Numbered from the stretch's first letter, positions 1-8,107 are shown. The stretch is 64,000 nucleotides of DNA from Chryseobacterium pennipullorum (GCF_003384725.1 NZ_QNVV01000016.1:1-64000); one strand, 5' to 3'. Made by a program: numbers and translations. The notes: generated by a model from the sequence alone, not told the origin.

Positions 1-332
1 ATATTTTTTTGAATAAAATAATATAATATTTTTATAATTTAATAATTCGTTAATATAAATGTTATTTTATAAATATTTCGTTTTTTATTTTATCTAATTG
101 ATTTACTAAACGTTAAAAAAAATAACTCAATTCCAAAAATTTAGAGTTAATAATTTCAGAGAAAAAAGTGTTTTTTTATGGTTATTCCTTAAAAGTTAAA
201 AAAAGCGGTCCTACCTAGGATAATGCATACGTGTGAAGTCCCGGAACCATCCTCCGCTTTCTGAGTTTATCAAAAAAACAGGCAAAAACTATGTTCTCTT
301 CTGTTTCTTGCTGGAAAACCCGGTTATCATCA
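1..332. other. AT-rich intergenic region, no gene seen
   Basis: Very AT-rich sequence with long A and T runs, especially in the first 180 bases. No convincing gene, RNA or repeat was seen. An open frame from a GTG at 233 runs through it into the next gene, but the promoter and start evidence argue that this stretch is upstream DNA. Confidence 0.6.
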
Positions 333-363
333 TTGGTAACGGAATCAAATTTTGTATTTTTGC
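333..363 (+). promoter_or_regulatory. Bacteroidota-type promoter of the XRE/S24 gene
   Basis: TTG at 333-335 and TATTTTTGC at 355-363 are separated by 19 bases, a full match to the -33 TTG / -7 TAnnTTTG promoter of Bacteroidota. Transcription would begin near 369-371, about 10 bases before the ATG at 380. This argues for that ATG as the true start. Confidence 0.75.
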
Positions 364-379
364 AGTCATACTTTTATCA

Positions 380-1165
380 ATGTCAATTTTTTCAAATAAT
401 ATACGCTTTTTAAGAGCCAGAAGAAAGCTCTCCCAACAGAACGTAGCGGATGAACTGATGATCTCCCGTGTACGGTATTCCAAATATGAAAACGGAGTCT
501 CTGAACCCCCTATCGAATTGTTGGTGAAAATTTCCAAATATTTCCACGTTAGTATTGATCTGATGTTGTCTGTAGATATAGAGAAACATCCTATGGATGA
601 CATGATGAAACTGCCTGATAACAGGATTGTGCTTCCTGTAGCGGTAGACGATCTGGGAAATGACACGATTGAAATTATCCCTCAGAAGGCCTCCATGGGA
701 TACCTTGAGGGATATAGTGATGTAGACTATATTGAAAGTCTTCAGCGCATTGCGCTGCCGTTCCTTACCAATGGGAAATACAGGGCTTTTCCTGCAGATG
801 GGGATTCTATGCCGCCATTTAAGAACGGCTCCTATATCGTAGGTAAATATGTAGAAGGAATCAGTGAACTGAAACCAGGGAAAACATACGTTTTTGTGAC
901 CTTAAATGACGGGATCACCTACAAGCGTTTTAAAGAAACGAAAGAAAATACCATCTGTGTAAGTGCGGATAATTCATTCTATGAACCTTATGACATTCCG
1001 TTTGAAGAGGTGGTAGAGATCTGGCAGTATGCATCGGGAATTTTCCCGGAAGACTTTGAGCCGGGAGATTATGAAAGCTATAACTTTAAAGAAATGTTCC
1101 GCGAGCTGAGACAGGACATCCGGGAGCTGGACAAAAAGGTATCGGTGCGCCGAAAAAAATCCTAA
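380..1165 (+). CDS. XRE helix-turn-helix / S24-like LexA-type regulator
   Basis: Predicted DNA-binding repressor of 261 residues. Residues 5-60 are an XRE-type helix-turn-helix; residues about 90-225 are an S24 (LexA/CI) peptidase-like domain. Ser143 in GDSMPPF and Lys182 in ITYKRF are placed like the Ser/Lys self-cleavage dyad. The usual Ala-Gly cleavage site seems to be Met106-Gly107 (ASMGYL), so cleavage is uncertain. The start at 380 is chosen because a strong promoter lies just before it; a GTG at 233 would add 49 residues, part of them encoded by the promoter itself. The gene stands alone and no phage genes are near, so it is probably a chromosomal stress or housekeeping regulator rather than a prophage repressor. 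The function assignment is by family only. Confidence 0.85.
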   Translation: MSIFSNNIRFLRARRKLSQQNVADELMISRVRYSKYENGVSEPPIELLVKISKYFHVSIDLMLSVDIEKHPMDDMMKLPDNRIVLPVAVDDLGNDTIEIIPQKASMGYLEGYSDVDYIESLQRIALPFLTNGKYRAFPADGDSMPPFKNGSYIVGKYVEGISELKPGKTYVFVTLNDGITYKRFKETKENTICVSADNSFYEPYDIPFEEVVEIWQYASGIFPEDFEPGDYESYNFKEMFRELRQDIRELDKKVSVRRKKS

Positions 1166-1177
1166 TCATATAGACAC

Positions 1178-1202
1178 AGGATCAGCTATACAGGCTGATC
1201 CT
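1178..1202. terminator. Hairpin between convergent genes
   Basis: A 9-bp perfect stem (AGGATCAGC / GCTGATCCT) with a 7-base loop sits between the convergent XRE/S24 and exonuclease III genes and overlaps the end of the latter. It has no T run, so a role as a terminator is uncertain. Confidence 0.4.
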
Positions 1203-1974
1203 CAGTTTCCAGCTCAATCCATACGGGGGCATGATCACTGCTTTTTTCCCACCCACGAACATGCTTGTCTACTCCACCGGATTGCAAACGCGAACTTATA
1301 TAAGGGCTCAATAAGATATGATCAAGCCTTATGCCTGCATCACGGTCATAGGCTTTGTAAAGATAATCCCAGAATGTATAGATTTTTTCGTCCGGATACA
1401 GCGACCGGATAGAATCCAGCCAACCTTTTTTCTGTAATTCCCCATATGCTTTTCTAACCTCTGTTCTGTACAGGGCATCATTCTCCCATCGCTCCGGTTT
1501 GTGAACATCCAAAGGACCAGGAATGATATTGAAATCGCCGATAAGAATTGCCGGCAATTCCATTTTGATAAATTGCTGGGTTCGCTTTTTAAATCGTTTG
1601 ATCCATGAAAGTTTATAATCAAACTTGGGTCCCGGATAGGGATTTCCATTGGGAAGATACAGACAGCAGATGACGATTTTTCCTATAATCGCTTCAATAT
1701 AGCGACTCTGGAGGTCTTCGGGATCGCCAGGGAGCGAGTTTTGCACTTCAGTAATCTCCATATTTTTGGCTAGGATTGCTACACCGTTCCAGCTTTTCTG
1801 CCCTTTCCATATGGCTTCGTAGCCGGCCGCGTTAATTTCTCTTATAGGAAAACGTTCCTGTGGAGCTTTCAGTTCCTGGAGGCAGACAATATCCGGTGAC
1901 GATTCTTTGAGCCATTGTAAGAGTACAGGTAGCCTCCCGTTTATACCGTTGACATTATAGGTTGCTATTTTCAT
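1186..1974 (-). CDS. xth: Exodeoxyribonuclease III (AP endonuclease)
   Basis: Xth/ExoIII family enzyme of the endonuclease/exonuclease/phosphatase fold. It cuts DNA 5' of abasic sites and removes 3' blocking groups in base excision repair in the cytoplasm. The protein opens MKIATYNVNGINGR, typical of the family, with the metal-binding Glu34 in CLQELK, the GDFNI motif mid-protein and the catalytic SDHAPVW near the C terminus. At 262 residues it has the usual family length. The open frame extends 24 codons further upstream, but those residues do not resemble the family, so the ATG at 1974 is chosen. It is convergent with the XRE/S24 gene. Confidence 0.93.
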   Translation of the reverse strand: MKIATYNVNGINGRLPVLLQWLKESSPDIVCLQELKAPQERFPIREINAAGYEAIWKGQKSWNGVAILAKNMEITEVQNSLPGDPEDLQSRYIEAIIGKIVICCLYLPNGNPYPGPKFDYKLSWIKRFKKRTQQFIKMELPAILIGDFNIIPGPLDVHKPERWENDALYRTEVRKAYGELQKKGWLDSIRSLYPDEKIYTFWDYLYKAYDRDAGIRLDHILLSPYISSRLQSGGVDKHVRGWEKSSDHAPVWIELETEDQPV

Positions 1975-2346
1975 AAAAGAATAGATTATTATAGGATGAC
2001 AGCTATTAAGATGGTGGCAATAATTATTCCACACTTCTATCCTCACTTACAGCGTCTTGGCATAACAAGCTTGAAATATATGTAATCTCTGATCAATGGT
2101 TTTTCATGGAGCAGCCCTCAGTTCATATGCCTCTTCTGATCTCTAATATAATATCTCTACCCGGCATTAGTTTGTACGTTACAGAGAATTAACATACCTA
2201 TAAAATTTTATTAATCAACACATTACAAAACAAATCATTTTCTTCAAAAAATCATAACTCTACTTTTATTATATATTTATATAACTTTGTATGATCAATT
2301 TTAAAGTTGGCAATGAGATGTTTGAATTTAAATTAATGAAGCCAAA
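1975..2346. other. Divergent intergenic region
   Basis: This spacer separates the start of exonuclease III from the TPR-HTH gene. A TAACTTTGT sequence at 2282-2290 matches the -7 promoter element and lies 56 bases before the TPR-HTH ATG; no good TTG -33 element is spaced correctly from it. Nothing else was recognised. Confidence 0.5.
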
Positions 2347-3801
2347 ATGTATAATATTCTTAAGGTAACACTCCTTTTTTCTCTTTTTTCCTTATTCCAT
2401 ATAAAAGCACAGTATAAAAGCCGCGATAATATCAGGTTAAACTATAAAAAGGAACTGGATATGTACGCTGAAGAATACAGAAATGATCCCAATACCTATT
2501 TAAATAAGTTTGAAGAACTACGGCAAAATGCAATCAGTGAAAATTACCACGATATTGCAGCTGACTGTCTTTATTATAAAGCTCGCTGTTTTTATTTTAA
2601 TAATAAAACTGACAGCTCTGTAGCGAATGCTGAAAGGGCTATTGAAGAAGCCGAGAAATACAATATTATATATGTTAAAGCTAAGACTAAAGGATTACTG
2701 GCTTTAGAGTTTTCGAGAAAAGGATTAACCGACCGTGCTATTGATCAGCTGGAAGATGCATTGCAAATGCTGCCTGTGGGAGATCACAATAACAGAGCTC
2801 TGTTATCTGCAATGGGAATTCAAATTGCTTTTCATGGAAATGATTCTCAAAAAGAAGATGACTATTCAGATTCATGTCTGCGTGAAGCCCGGCTGTCCGG
2901 GAACAAAACCAGATTGCGCAGTGCCTATTTTGCTAAAGGAAAGATGAGTCTGGAATCTGAAAACTATGTACAGGCAGAGGCTTATTTCAAAAAGGCTGCT
3001 GCCTTATCAGATCCCAGGGATAATTTTCAAAATGCACATCTTCATATGGCTTTTGGAGAACTCTACTTTAAACAGCAGAAATATGACAGTGCGATATCGC
3101 GTCAGATGAATGCATTAAAATCTGCAATGATCGTAAAGGATAAACGTTTGCTGTTACAGATCTACAACCAATTAAAAAAATCTTATAAGGCAACTGATAA
3201 CATCAAAAACTACCAGCTTTCTGATGAAAATTCAATACGACTTCGGGATACTTTGGACGTATTGAATATCCATCAGCAGCAAGCAGTACTAAGAGCCATG
3301 GAAAAAGAGCTGAAGAAAAGCCACGAACAGGAAAAAAATAATTATGTTATGGCCTGCGCAGGTGCCCTATTCATTTTACTTTTTATCCTGTTTCTGTTCT
3401 TAAAACATTATAAAAAAACACAAAAATTAAAGAATGTCTTTCTTGAAAAAGAGGTATTGCTCAACCGTGAACAACAAAAAAACAAACAGCTTGAGGGTGA
3501 ACTCAGGAAAGATGTTCTCGCAGATCTGTTGTCCAGTGCTACAGAAAATCATCCGCTTTTTTTAAACAAATATAAAAAGGTTTATCCTGCATTTTTTGAA
3601 ACATTGGATAAGCTAAGCAGTGAGCTTACCACTGAAGATCTAAAATGCTGTGCCATGATGCATATGAATCTTTCCGCCAAAGAAATGGCTGGCTATACCT
3701 ATTCTTCCATAAGAACTGTTGAAAACAGAAAATATCGTATTCGTAAAAAACTCAACCTCTGTTCTTCAGTTGATCTCAATAAGTTTTTAATGAATGTCTA
3801 A
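2347..3801 (+). CDS. TPR-repeat membrane regulator with C-terminal LuxR-like HTH
   Basis: A 484-residue protein with an N-terminal signal peptide (about residues 1-21, ending in HIKA). Tetratricopeptide-like helical repeats follow to about residue 300. There is one membrane segment (about 333-352), a coiled-coil-like stretch, and a C-terminal helix-turn-helix that includes LSAKEMAGYTYSSIRTVENR, close to the LuxR/GerE type. This layout (periplasmic TPR sensor, one membrane pass, cytoplasmic DNA-binding domain) is common in Flavobacteria and suggests a one-component regulator. The signal and target genes cannot be read from the sequence. The gene is monocistronic. Confidence 0.82.
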   Translation: MYNILKVTLLFSLFSLFHIKAQYKSRDNIRLNYKKELDMYAEEYRNDPNTYLNKFEELRQNAISENYHDIAADCLYYKARCFYFNNKTDSSVANAERAIEEAEKYNIIYVKAKTKGLLALEFSRKGLTDRAIDQLEDALQMLPVGDHNNRALLSAMGIQIAFHGNDSQKEDDYSDSCLREARLSGNKTRLRSAYFAKGKMSLESENYVQAEAYFKKAAALSDPRDNFQNAHLHMAFGELYFKQQKYDSAISRQMNALKSAMIVKDKRLLLQIYNQLKKSYKATDNIKNYQLSDENSIRLRDTLDVLNIHQQQAVLRAMEKELKKSHEQEKNNYVMACAGALFILLFILFLFLKHYKKTQKLKNVFLEKEVLLNREQQKNKQLEGELRKDVLADLLSSATENHPLFLNKYKKVYPAFFETLDKLSSELTTEDLKCCAMMHMNLSAKEMAGYTYSSIRTVENRKYRIRKKLNLCSSVDLNKFLMNV

Positions 3802-4106
3802 AAAAGTAAATTCTATAGCGTTAAAACCGGCAGTTTTCTTGCTTGTAGCTTTTATTTGATTTTCAGGTGATTACCTCTCTGTTTTCACATGTGAGTAGAA
3901 ACAGAGTATCTGAATTTTTGGTATTTATTTTTCCTTAATGGTAGTTTTGTCTCAGAATAATGAACAAATTACACGATTACAGAAAGTCGGTTTTCTTGTT
4001 CAGACTAATGATCCTGAAAGAAAAGCAAAAGTATAACTTCCGAACCTCTCAACTTAGATACAGAAATTCTCCCTTAAAAAAACTACTGAAATAATAGATT
4101 TACTAA
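3802..4106. other. Intergenic region with a hairpin
   Basis: No gene seen. A stem of 8 bp (CTCTGTTT at 3877-3884, AAACAGAG at 3899-3906) encloses the small palindrome TCACATGTGA. It has no following T run, so it is a weak terminator candidate or another folded element. The rest is unremarkable AT-rich DNA. Confidence 0.45.
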
Positions 4107-4541
4107 ATGAAAACTGACTTTAAAAACATTCACATTGGCAATCTGATTGAAAACCGCGTCAACGAAACAAGCATAGAATTGGAACGGATAAGCAATTTTA
4201 TGAAATGTGAAGAAAATGAACTGAAACAGATGTATAAGCAGGAGCATCTGCCGGCTGACATCCTCCTCAAATGGAGTAAATTGCTGGAATATGATTTTTT
4301 CAGAATCTACTCTCAACATCTGGTCCTTTATGCACCCCAACAAAAACAGGGGCTTTACAAGCAAAATGAAGACTACGTATCCAGTTTACCGAAATTTAGA
4401 AAGAATGTATATACAAAGGAGATCATTAGCTTTATGCTGGAGCTTATCCATACCCGGGCAAAAACAAAACAACAGATTATTGATGAATATAAGATCCCCA
4501 AAACAACTTTGTATAAATGGATTGAAAAATATAACCCATAA
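4107..4541 (+). CDS. Small two-HTH protein, transposase-like DNA-binding
   Basis: A 144-residue protein of unknown function. The N-terminal half (residues about 10-75) looks like a cryptic helix-turn-helix (ELERISNFMKCEENELKQMY). The C-terminal 40 residues (TKQQIIDEYKIPKTTLYKWI) are a clear helix-turn-helix of the kind found at the start of IS3-type transposases. No catalytic DDE domain is present, so this is not a complete transposase. From memory, similar proteins recur in Chryseobacterium-like genomes in tandem with a second small HTH protein, as here; this was not checked. The next gene starts 9 bases downstream, so the two are probably co-transcribed. Confidence 0.7.
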   Translation: MKTDFKNIHIGNLIENRVNETSIELERISNFMKCEENELKQMYKQEHLPADILLKWSKLLEYDFFRIYSQHLVLYAPQQKQGLYKQNEDYVSSLPKFRKNVYTKEIISFMLELIHTRAKTKQQIIDEYKIPKTTLYKWIEKYNP

Positions 4542-4550
4542 TAAAAAGGG

Positions 4551-4886
4551 ATGAGTAATAGTACTTTAAAAAAACCTGATTATAAAAAGATCTATACCGA
4601 TATGATCAATGCCCATTATCCGGATAAGAAACAGGTATGTGAACCGCTTCTGTCTAAAAAAGAGCTTTCTATAATGGAAGTCATCAAAATCAATAAGCTT
4701 TTGATTGGGGGCATAAAAAAAGAGAGTCAAAAATACAAATCTTACGACAACGCTTCGATCATAGAAATATTGGATTTCCAGAGAATGCATGGATTAAATA
4801 ATTCTGAATTGGCTAACCACTTTCATCTGAGCAGAAATACCATTGCCCGATGGAAGAAAATGCGTTGCTCGGGGCTGTTAGGATAA
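4551..4886 (+). CDS. Partner small HTH protein
   Basis: A 111-residue protein of unknown function encoded 9 bases after the preceding HTH gene. Residues about 65-105 (IIEILDFQRMHGLNNSELANHF followed by LSRNTIARWKK, given in two parts) form a Xre/HTH-23-like helix-turn-helix. The N-terminal part (PDYKKIYTDMINAHYPDKK) has no recognised domain. It has no catalytic domain. Together with the preceding gene it looks like a regulatory or mobile-element-derived DNA-binding pair. A strong terminator follows, so the pair forms a closed transcription unit. Confidence 0.7.
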   Translation: MSNSTLKKPDYKKIYTDMINAHYPDKKQVCEPLLSKKELSIMEVIKINKLLIGGIKKESQKYKSYDNASIIEILDFQRMHGLNNSELANHFHLSRNTIARWKKMRCSGLLG

Positions 4887-4926
4887 AATCTAAAAAATCA
4901 ACAGGAAGCAGGTCGTCATATTGCAT

Positions 4927-4956
4927 AAAACAGGATGAATAGTATCATCCTGTTTT
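4927..4956. terminator. Rho-independent terminator
   Basis: A 12-bp perfect stem (AAAACAGGATGA / TCATCCTGTTTT) with a 6-base loop lies downstream of the HTH pair. The T and A runs at its ends suit termination from either side, so it may also serve the convergent alkaline phosphatase gene. Confidence 0.8.
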
Positions 4957-5005
4957 AAAAAAAACTGTTAAAAAATGTAAAATATGTACGAAGAAAATAT
5001 TTTTA

Positions 5006-6400
5006 TTATATCTGTGCCGCTTTCAGCATTACATCATGCAGATCTGTGTTCTTGATGAACGGCTGCAAAAGCTCGCTTCCGGGGCCATAGGCAGCAACCT
5101 CCACATAATCCCCCGAATGGTCCATACTGATCCATCCTACAGAATTTCTGCTTTTCTGCATGTCAGAATACAGTTTGAACGGAAGTTTCTTATAGTTATA
5201 AAGGCCTTCTTCTTTTTCAAGTCCGTTATAAAAGCTCAACAGATGCCTGGCTTCATCATCATTCAGAATCAGCTTGTTGCTTTCATAGATCCAGTCCTTT
5301 ACCTGTTTTACCGAATAGTTTTTGTGAATCGTATTTAAAATATACTCATTGGCGTATTTATATTCTGAAATGCTGTTGAACTGTTGTGTAGCATCAGTGC
5401 CATAGATCGTTCCAGGATTCGCATTGCCATGATCAGTCGTGATAATGACCAGTGTGTTTCCATCTTTTTCTGCAAAATCCACTGCCGTTTTTACGGCTTC
5501 ATCAAATGCCAGCTGATCGTGGATGAGAGCAGCAATGTCGTTGGCGTGGGCAGCCCAGTCTACCTTCCCCCCTTCTACCTGAAGCACAAAACCATCAGGA
5601 TGGTTTTTCATCTGATCAATAGCAGATTGCGTCATTTCGGACAAGGTAGGTGTATTTTTAAAATCAGTAAGATTCGCCCGGTCTATGCTGTAAGGAAGGG
5701 CTCCTGTACTGAAAATTCCCAATGTTTTTTCTCCATTTTTCGCAGTTTTAAGATCTGCACGTTCTTTCATGATCCGGTATCCTTTTTTGCGGTAAACGGA
5801 ATAAACATCTTTTTTATCTTTCCTATTTTCCGGATTGAAAAATTCGTCACCGCCCCCCATCAGGACATCCAGCTTCAGGTCGGCATACATTTCTGCAATC
5901 TGAGGTTCTGCATTTCTCCTTTCAGAATTGATACAGAAACCTGCCGGAGTAGCATGGGTAATGGTTACGGTGGTAACGCAGCCTGCCTTCTTCCCGGCTT
6001 TTTTAAATTTTTGCCAAATAGGAAGATGCTTTTCTCCATTCGCTCCGATATTCAACACCCCGTTTTTCACCCGTATACCGCCTCCGAAAGCCGAACTTGC
6101 CGCGGCTGAATCTGTTACAATGGAACTGGCGGAGGCAGTATCCATCAGCGCACGTGAAACTTTTTTCTCATGATACAGATTCATCCAGTGACTTCCTTTT
6201 CCAAGAATATTTCTGGAATACAGATCTGCCATGGAAAGGGTTCCAAGGCTCATTCCGTCGCTGACCATGAAGATGATATTCTTTGCTTTTCCCATATGCG
6301 GCGGTTGAGTACTCCGTTGCGAGCTCCACAAATCAGAAGGCGATAAAGTGAATAAGCCTGAAAATAAGGCTGATCCTTTTAGAAATTTACGTCTGTCCAT
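5006..6400 (-). CDS. Alkaline phosphatase, Tat-exported
   Basis: A PhoA-superfamily phosphomonoesterase of 464 residues that releases phosphate from organic esters outside the cytoplasm. The N terminus MDRRKFLKGSALFSG is a twin-arginine signal, so it is probably exported folded with its metals. Asp48 (SDGMS) is a metal ligand and Ser98 in VTDSAAASSAF is the phosphorylated nucleophile. Further metal-binding motifs are TTDHGNANPG and the late MDHSGD. The family needs two zinc ions and one magnesium per site. A Zur-like operator lies 45-61 bases before the start, within the 77-base gap after the CobW-type gene on the same strand. Zinc limitation rather than phosphate limitation may therefore affect its expression; that is an inference. 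Confidence 0.9.
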   Translation of the reverse strand: MDRRKFLKGSALFSGLFTLSPSDLWSSQRSTQPPHMGKAKNIIFMVSDGMSLGTLSMADLYSRNILGKGSHWMNLYHEKKVSRALMDTASASSIVTDSAAASSAFGGGIRVKNGVLNIGANGEKHLPIWQKFKKAGKKAGCVTTVTITHATPAGFCINSERRNAEPQIAEMYADLKLDVLMGGGDEFFNPENRKDKKDVYSVYRKKGYRIMKERADLKTAKNGEKTLGIFSTGALPYSIDRANLTDFKNTPTLSEMTQSAIDQMKNHPDGFVLQVEGGKVDWAAHANDIAALIHDQLAFDEAVKTAVDFAEKDGNTLVIITTDHGNANPGTIYGTDATQQFNSISEYKYANEYILNTIHKNYSVKQVKDWIYESNKLILNDDEARHLLSFYNGLEKEEGLYNYKKLPFKLYSDMQKSRNSVGWISMDHSGDYVEVAAYGPGSELLQPFIKNTDLHDVMLKAAQI

Positions 6401-6444
6401 ATACGATTAAAAAATGATGCTAAAGGTAGTGTATTTATCTTTTA

Positions 6445-6461
6445 TTGATACTTTGTTGCAT
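6445..6461. promoter_or_regulatory. Zur-type operator (degenerate copy)
   Basis: TTGATACTTTGTTGCAT has one intact half-site (GTTGCA) and one diverged half-site around a central TTT, matching the two better copies near zur. It lies between the CobW-type gene and the alkaline phosphatase start. Confidence 0.6.
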
Positions 6462-6477
6462 TAACAAATGGTTAATT

Positions 6478-7677
6478 TTAAATATTCTTTGGGAACGGGT
6501 CTTCAAATTGCATTTTTTGGTCAAACATTTCCTTCTCCGTTTCCGTAATGAGACAATGCTGAAGGTCATTGATGACCTGGGTTTTGTCTACATGCTGTCC
6601 GATAAAGACGAGTTCATTGATCCTGTCGCCCCAGTTTTTATCCCATCTGCTTTCAATCAACTCCTGGTTTTCTGCAAAGGAATTATACTGAACACGAATA
6701 TTCATAGGCATACTGATCCACCATACCCCTGCTTTTTCAAGACGGAACGAACCGCCTGCCTGGGAGAAGTTCAGCGCGTCATCCGGTCTGGATGCCAACC
6801 AGAATAACCCTTTGGCCCTGATCATTCCTTCCGGATAATGATGATGGAGGTAATCCCATAATCTCATAGGATGAAAAGGCTTTGCATCCCGGAAAACCAG
6901 GGAACTGATTCCATACTCCTCGGTTTCAGGAGTATGGTGGCCGGACATCAATTCTTTTTGCCAGCCTGCAGAAGACTCCGCAGTGTCGAAATCAAAAAGC
7001 TTTGTATTCAAAATCATTTTGGGATCAATTTTCCCAAATTCGGAATGGAGGATCACCGCTTCAGGATTGAGCTTTTTTATAGCTGCCGTCAAAAAGCCGA
7101 GGGATTCACCGTCAATAAGATCTGTTTTGTTGAGGATAATTACATTGGCAAATTCAATCTGATACGTAAGAAGATTGACAATCGTCCGGAAATCCCCTTC
7201 CATGTCCGTGAGATCACGATCAGCCAACAGCTCAGCAGAACCAAAATCTTTCATAAAGTTATAACAGTCCACTACCGTTACCATGGTATCAATATAGCTG
7301 AAACGGGACAGATCAATCCCACTTTGTTCATCCACATATGTAAAAGTCTGAGCTACGGGAACAGGTTCGCTGATTCCGGTACTTTCGATAATCAGGTAAT
7401 CAAAACGGTTTTCATGGGCAAGGCGCTCCACTTCCACCATCAGATCTTCCCGTAAGGTGCAGCAGATACAGCCATTGCTCATTTCTACCAGTTTTTCTTC
7501 TGTTCTTGACAGACTGTTCTGGTTTTCAACAAGGCGGGCATCAATATTTACTTCGCTCATATCGTTTACAATGACAGCTGCTTTCAAACCTTGTTTATTA
7601 TGCAGAATATGGTTCAGCAGCGTAGTTTTTCCTGCTCCCAGAAAACCACTGAGAACAGTCACGGGCAGTTTCTTCAT
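6478..7677 (-). CDS. CobW/ZNG1-type GTPase, putative zinc metallochaperone
   Basis: A 399-residue G3E-family GTPase. It has a Walker A motif (GFLGAGKT, residues 11-18), the metal-binding CICC motif (residues 70-73), the NKTD guanine-specificity motif, and a C-terminal CobW_C domain (from about residue 280, AKGLFWLASRPDD). Members next to zur genes are thought to deliver zinc to client proteins when zinc is scarce. Here the gene is 3 bases from the MerC-like gene, shares its Zur-controlled promoter, and is followed by alkaline phosphatase, a zinc enzyme that could be a downstream beneficiary. The zinc role is inferred from motif and context; the family also includes cobalt, nickel and nitrile hydratase activators. 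Confidence 0.88.
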   Translation of the reverse strand: MKKLPVTVLSGFLGAGKTTLLNHILHNKQGLKAAVIVNDMSEVNIDARLVENQNSLSRTEEKLVEMSNGCICCTLREDLMVEVERLAHENRFDYLIIESTGISEPVPVAQTFTYVDEQSGIDLSRFSYIDTMVTVVDCYNFMKDFGSAELLADRDLTDMEGDFRTIVNLLTYQIEFANVIILNKTDLIDGESLGFLTAAIKKLNPEAVILHSEFGKIDPKMILNTKLFDFDTAESSAGWQKELMSGHHTPETEEYGISSLVFRDAKPFHPMRLWDYLHHHYPEGMIRAKGLFWLASRPDDALNFSQAGGSFRLEKAGVWWISMPMNIRVQYNSFAENQELIESRWDKNWGDRINELVFIGQHVDKTQVINDLQHCLITETEKEMFDQKMQFEDPFPKNI

Positions 7678-7680
7678 AAA

Positions 7681-8019
7681 TTAATGTTTATGGTTTTTAT
7701 AATTGATGATATGTCCTGTAATCAGACCTGCTGCTCCTATATAGATAAGTGGCCAATGCGTTTCAAAGATCAGATCTGCCATCACAGAAACGAAAATCAG
7801 AGCAATAGAAACCCAAAATAATGCTTTTAACCAGCCGCCGGACATTTTTTGTGTAACCCTGAAAACTACGATAACGCCAATAAGGAGAAATGCCAGATCT
7901 ATATAGGGATTATGGGATATTCCCAAGGGAATAATCAGCAATAATGGAAAAACGATACAATGAATCAGACATAAAATAGCAGCAGATATGCCTACAGCAT
8001 CGAGGATTTTTGATTTCAT
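7681..8019 (-). CDS. MerC-like membrane protein
   Basis: A 112-residue integral membrane protein with about four hydrophobic segments and a conserved CLIHC motif in the first (residues 17-21), as in MerC-domain proteins. MerC moves mercuric ions in mercury-resistance operons. Relatives encoded beside Zur and CobW-type proteins in Bacteroidota are more likely to handle zinc. The C terminus is His-rich (NYKNHKH). The start at 8019 is preferred to an in-frame ATG at 8061, because the upstream codons overlap the promoter -7 element and operator. It is the first gene of a zinc-responsive operon. No mercury reductase or MerR gene is present. Confidence 0.8.
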   Translation of the reverse strand: MKSKILDAVGISAAILCLIHCIVFPLLLIIPLGISHNPYIDLAFLLIGVIVVFRVTQKMSGGWLKALFWVSIALIFVSVMADLIFETHWPLIYIGAAGLITGHIINYKNHKH

Positions 8020-8044
8020 AAATGTATGGGATTTAAATTTCTTA

Positions 8045-8061
8045 TTGTAACTTTGTTGCAA
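8045..8061. promoter_or_regulatory. zur: Zur operator 1
   Basis: TTGTAACTTTGTTGCAA is an inverted repeat (TTGyAAC, TTT, GTTgCAA) between merC and zur. It overlaps the minus-strand -7 element, and it contains TAACTTTGT (8048-8056), which could be the -7 element of zur itself. Confidence 0.72.
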
Positions 8062-8090
8062 AAGTAAAAATAAAAACCCAAATAACGCAA
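8058..8090 (-). promoter_or_regulatory. Promoter of merC-like/cobW-type operon
   Basis: On the minus strand, TTG (8090-8088), 21 bases, then TACTTTTGC (8066-8058) match the Bacteroidota promoter consensus. Both elements are covered by Zur-like operators, which would block polymerase when zinc is plentiful. Confidence 0.72.
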
Positions 8091-8099
8091 CTTTGTTGC
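8087..8099. promoter_or_regulatory. zur: Zur operator 2
   Basis: GCAACTTTGTTGC is a perfect inverted repeat of GCAAC around TTT, ending 8 bases before the zur start codon. It suggests autoregulation of zur as well as repression of the divergent operon. Confidence 0.75.
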
Positions 8100-8107
8100 A
8101 TTAAAAA

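Noticed and set aside
233..379. GTG start extending the XRE/S24 protein by 49 residues
   Set aside because: The added residues are not like the family, and the region contains a full promoter with transcription starting just before the ATG at 380.
5384..6109. Long open frame of 241 codons on the plus strand
   Set aside because: It lies antisense to the well-supported alkaline phosphatase gene and has unlike-protein composition; it is a shadow frame.
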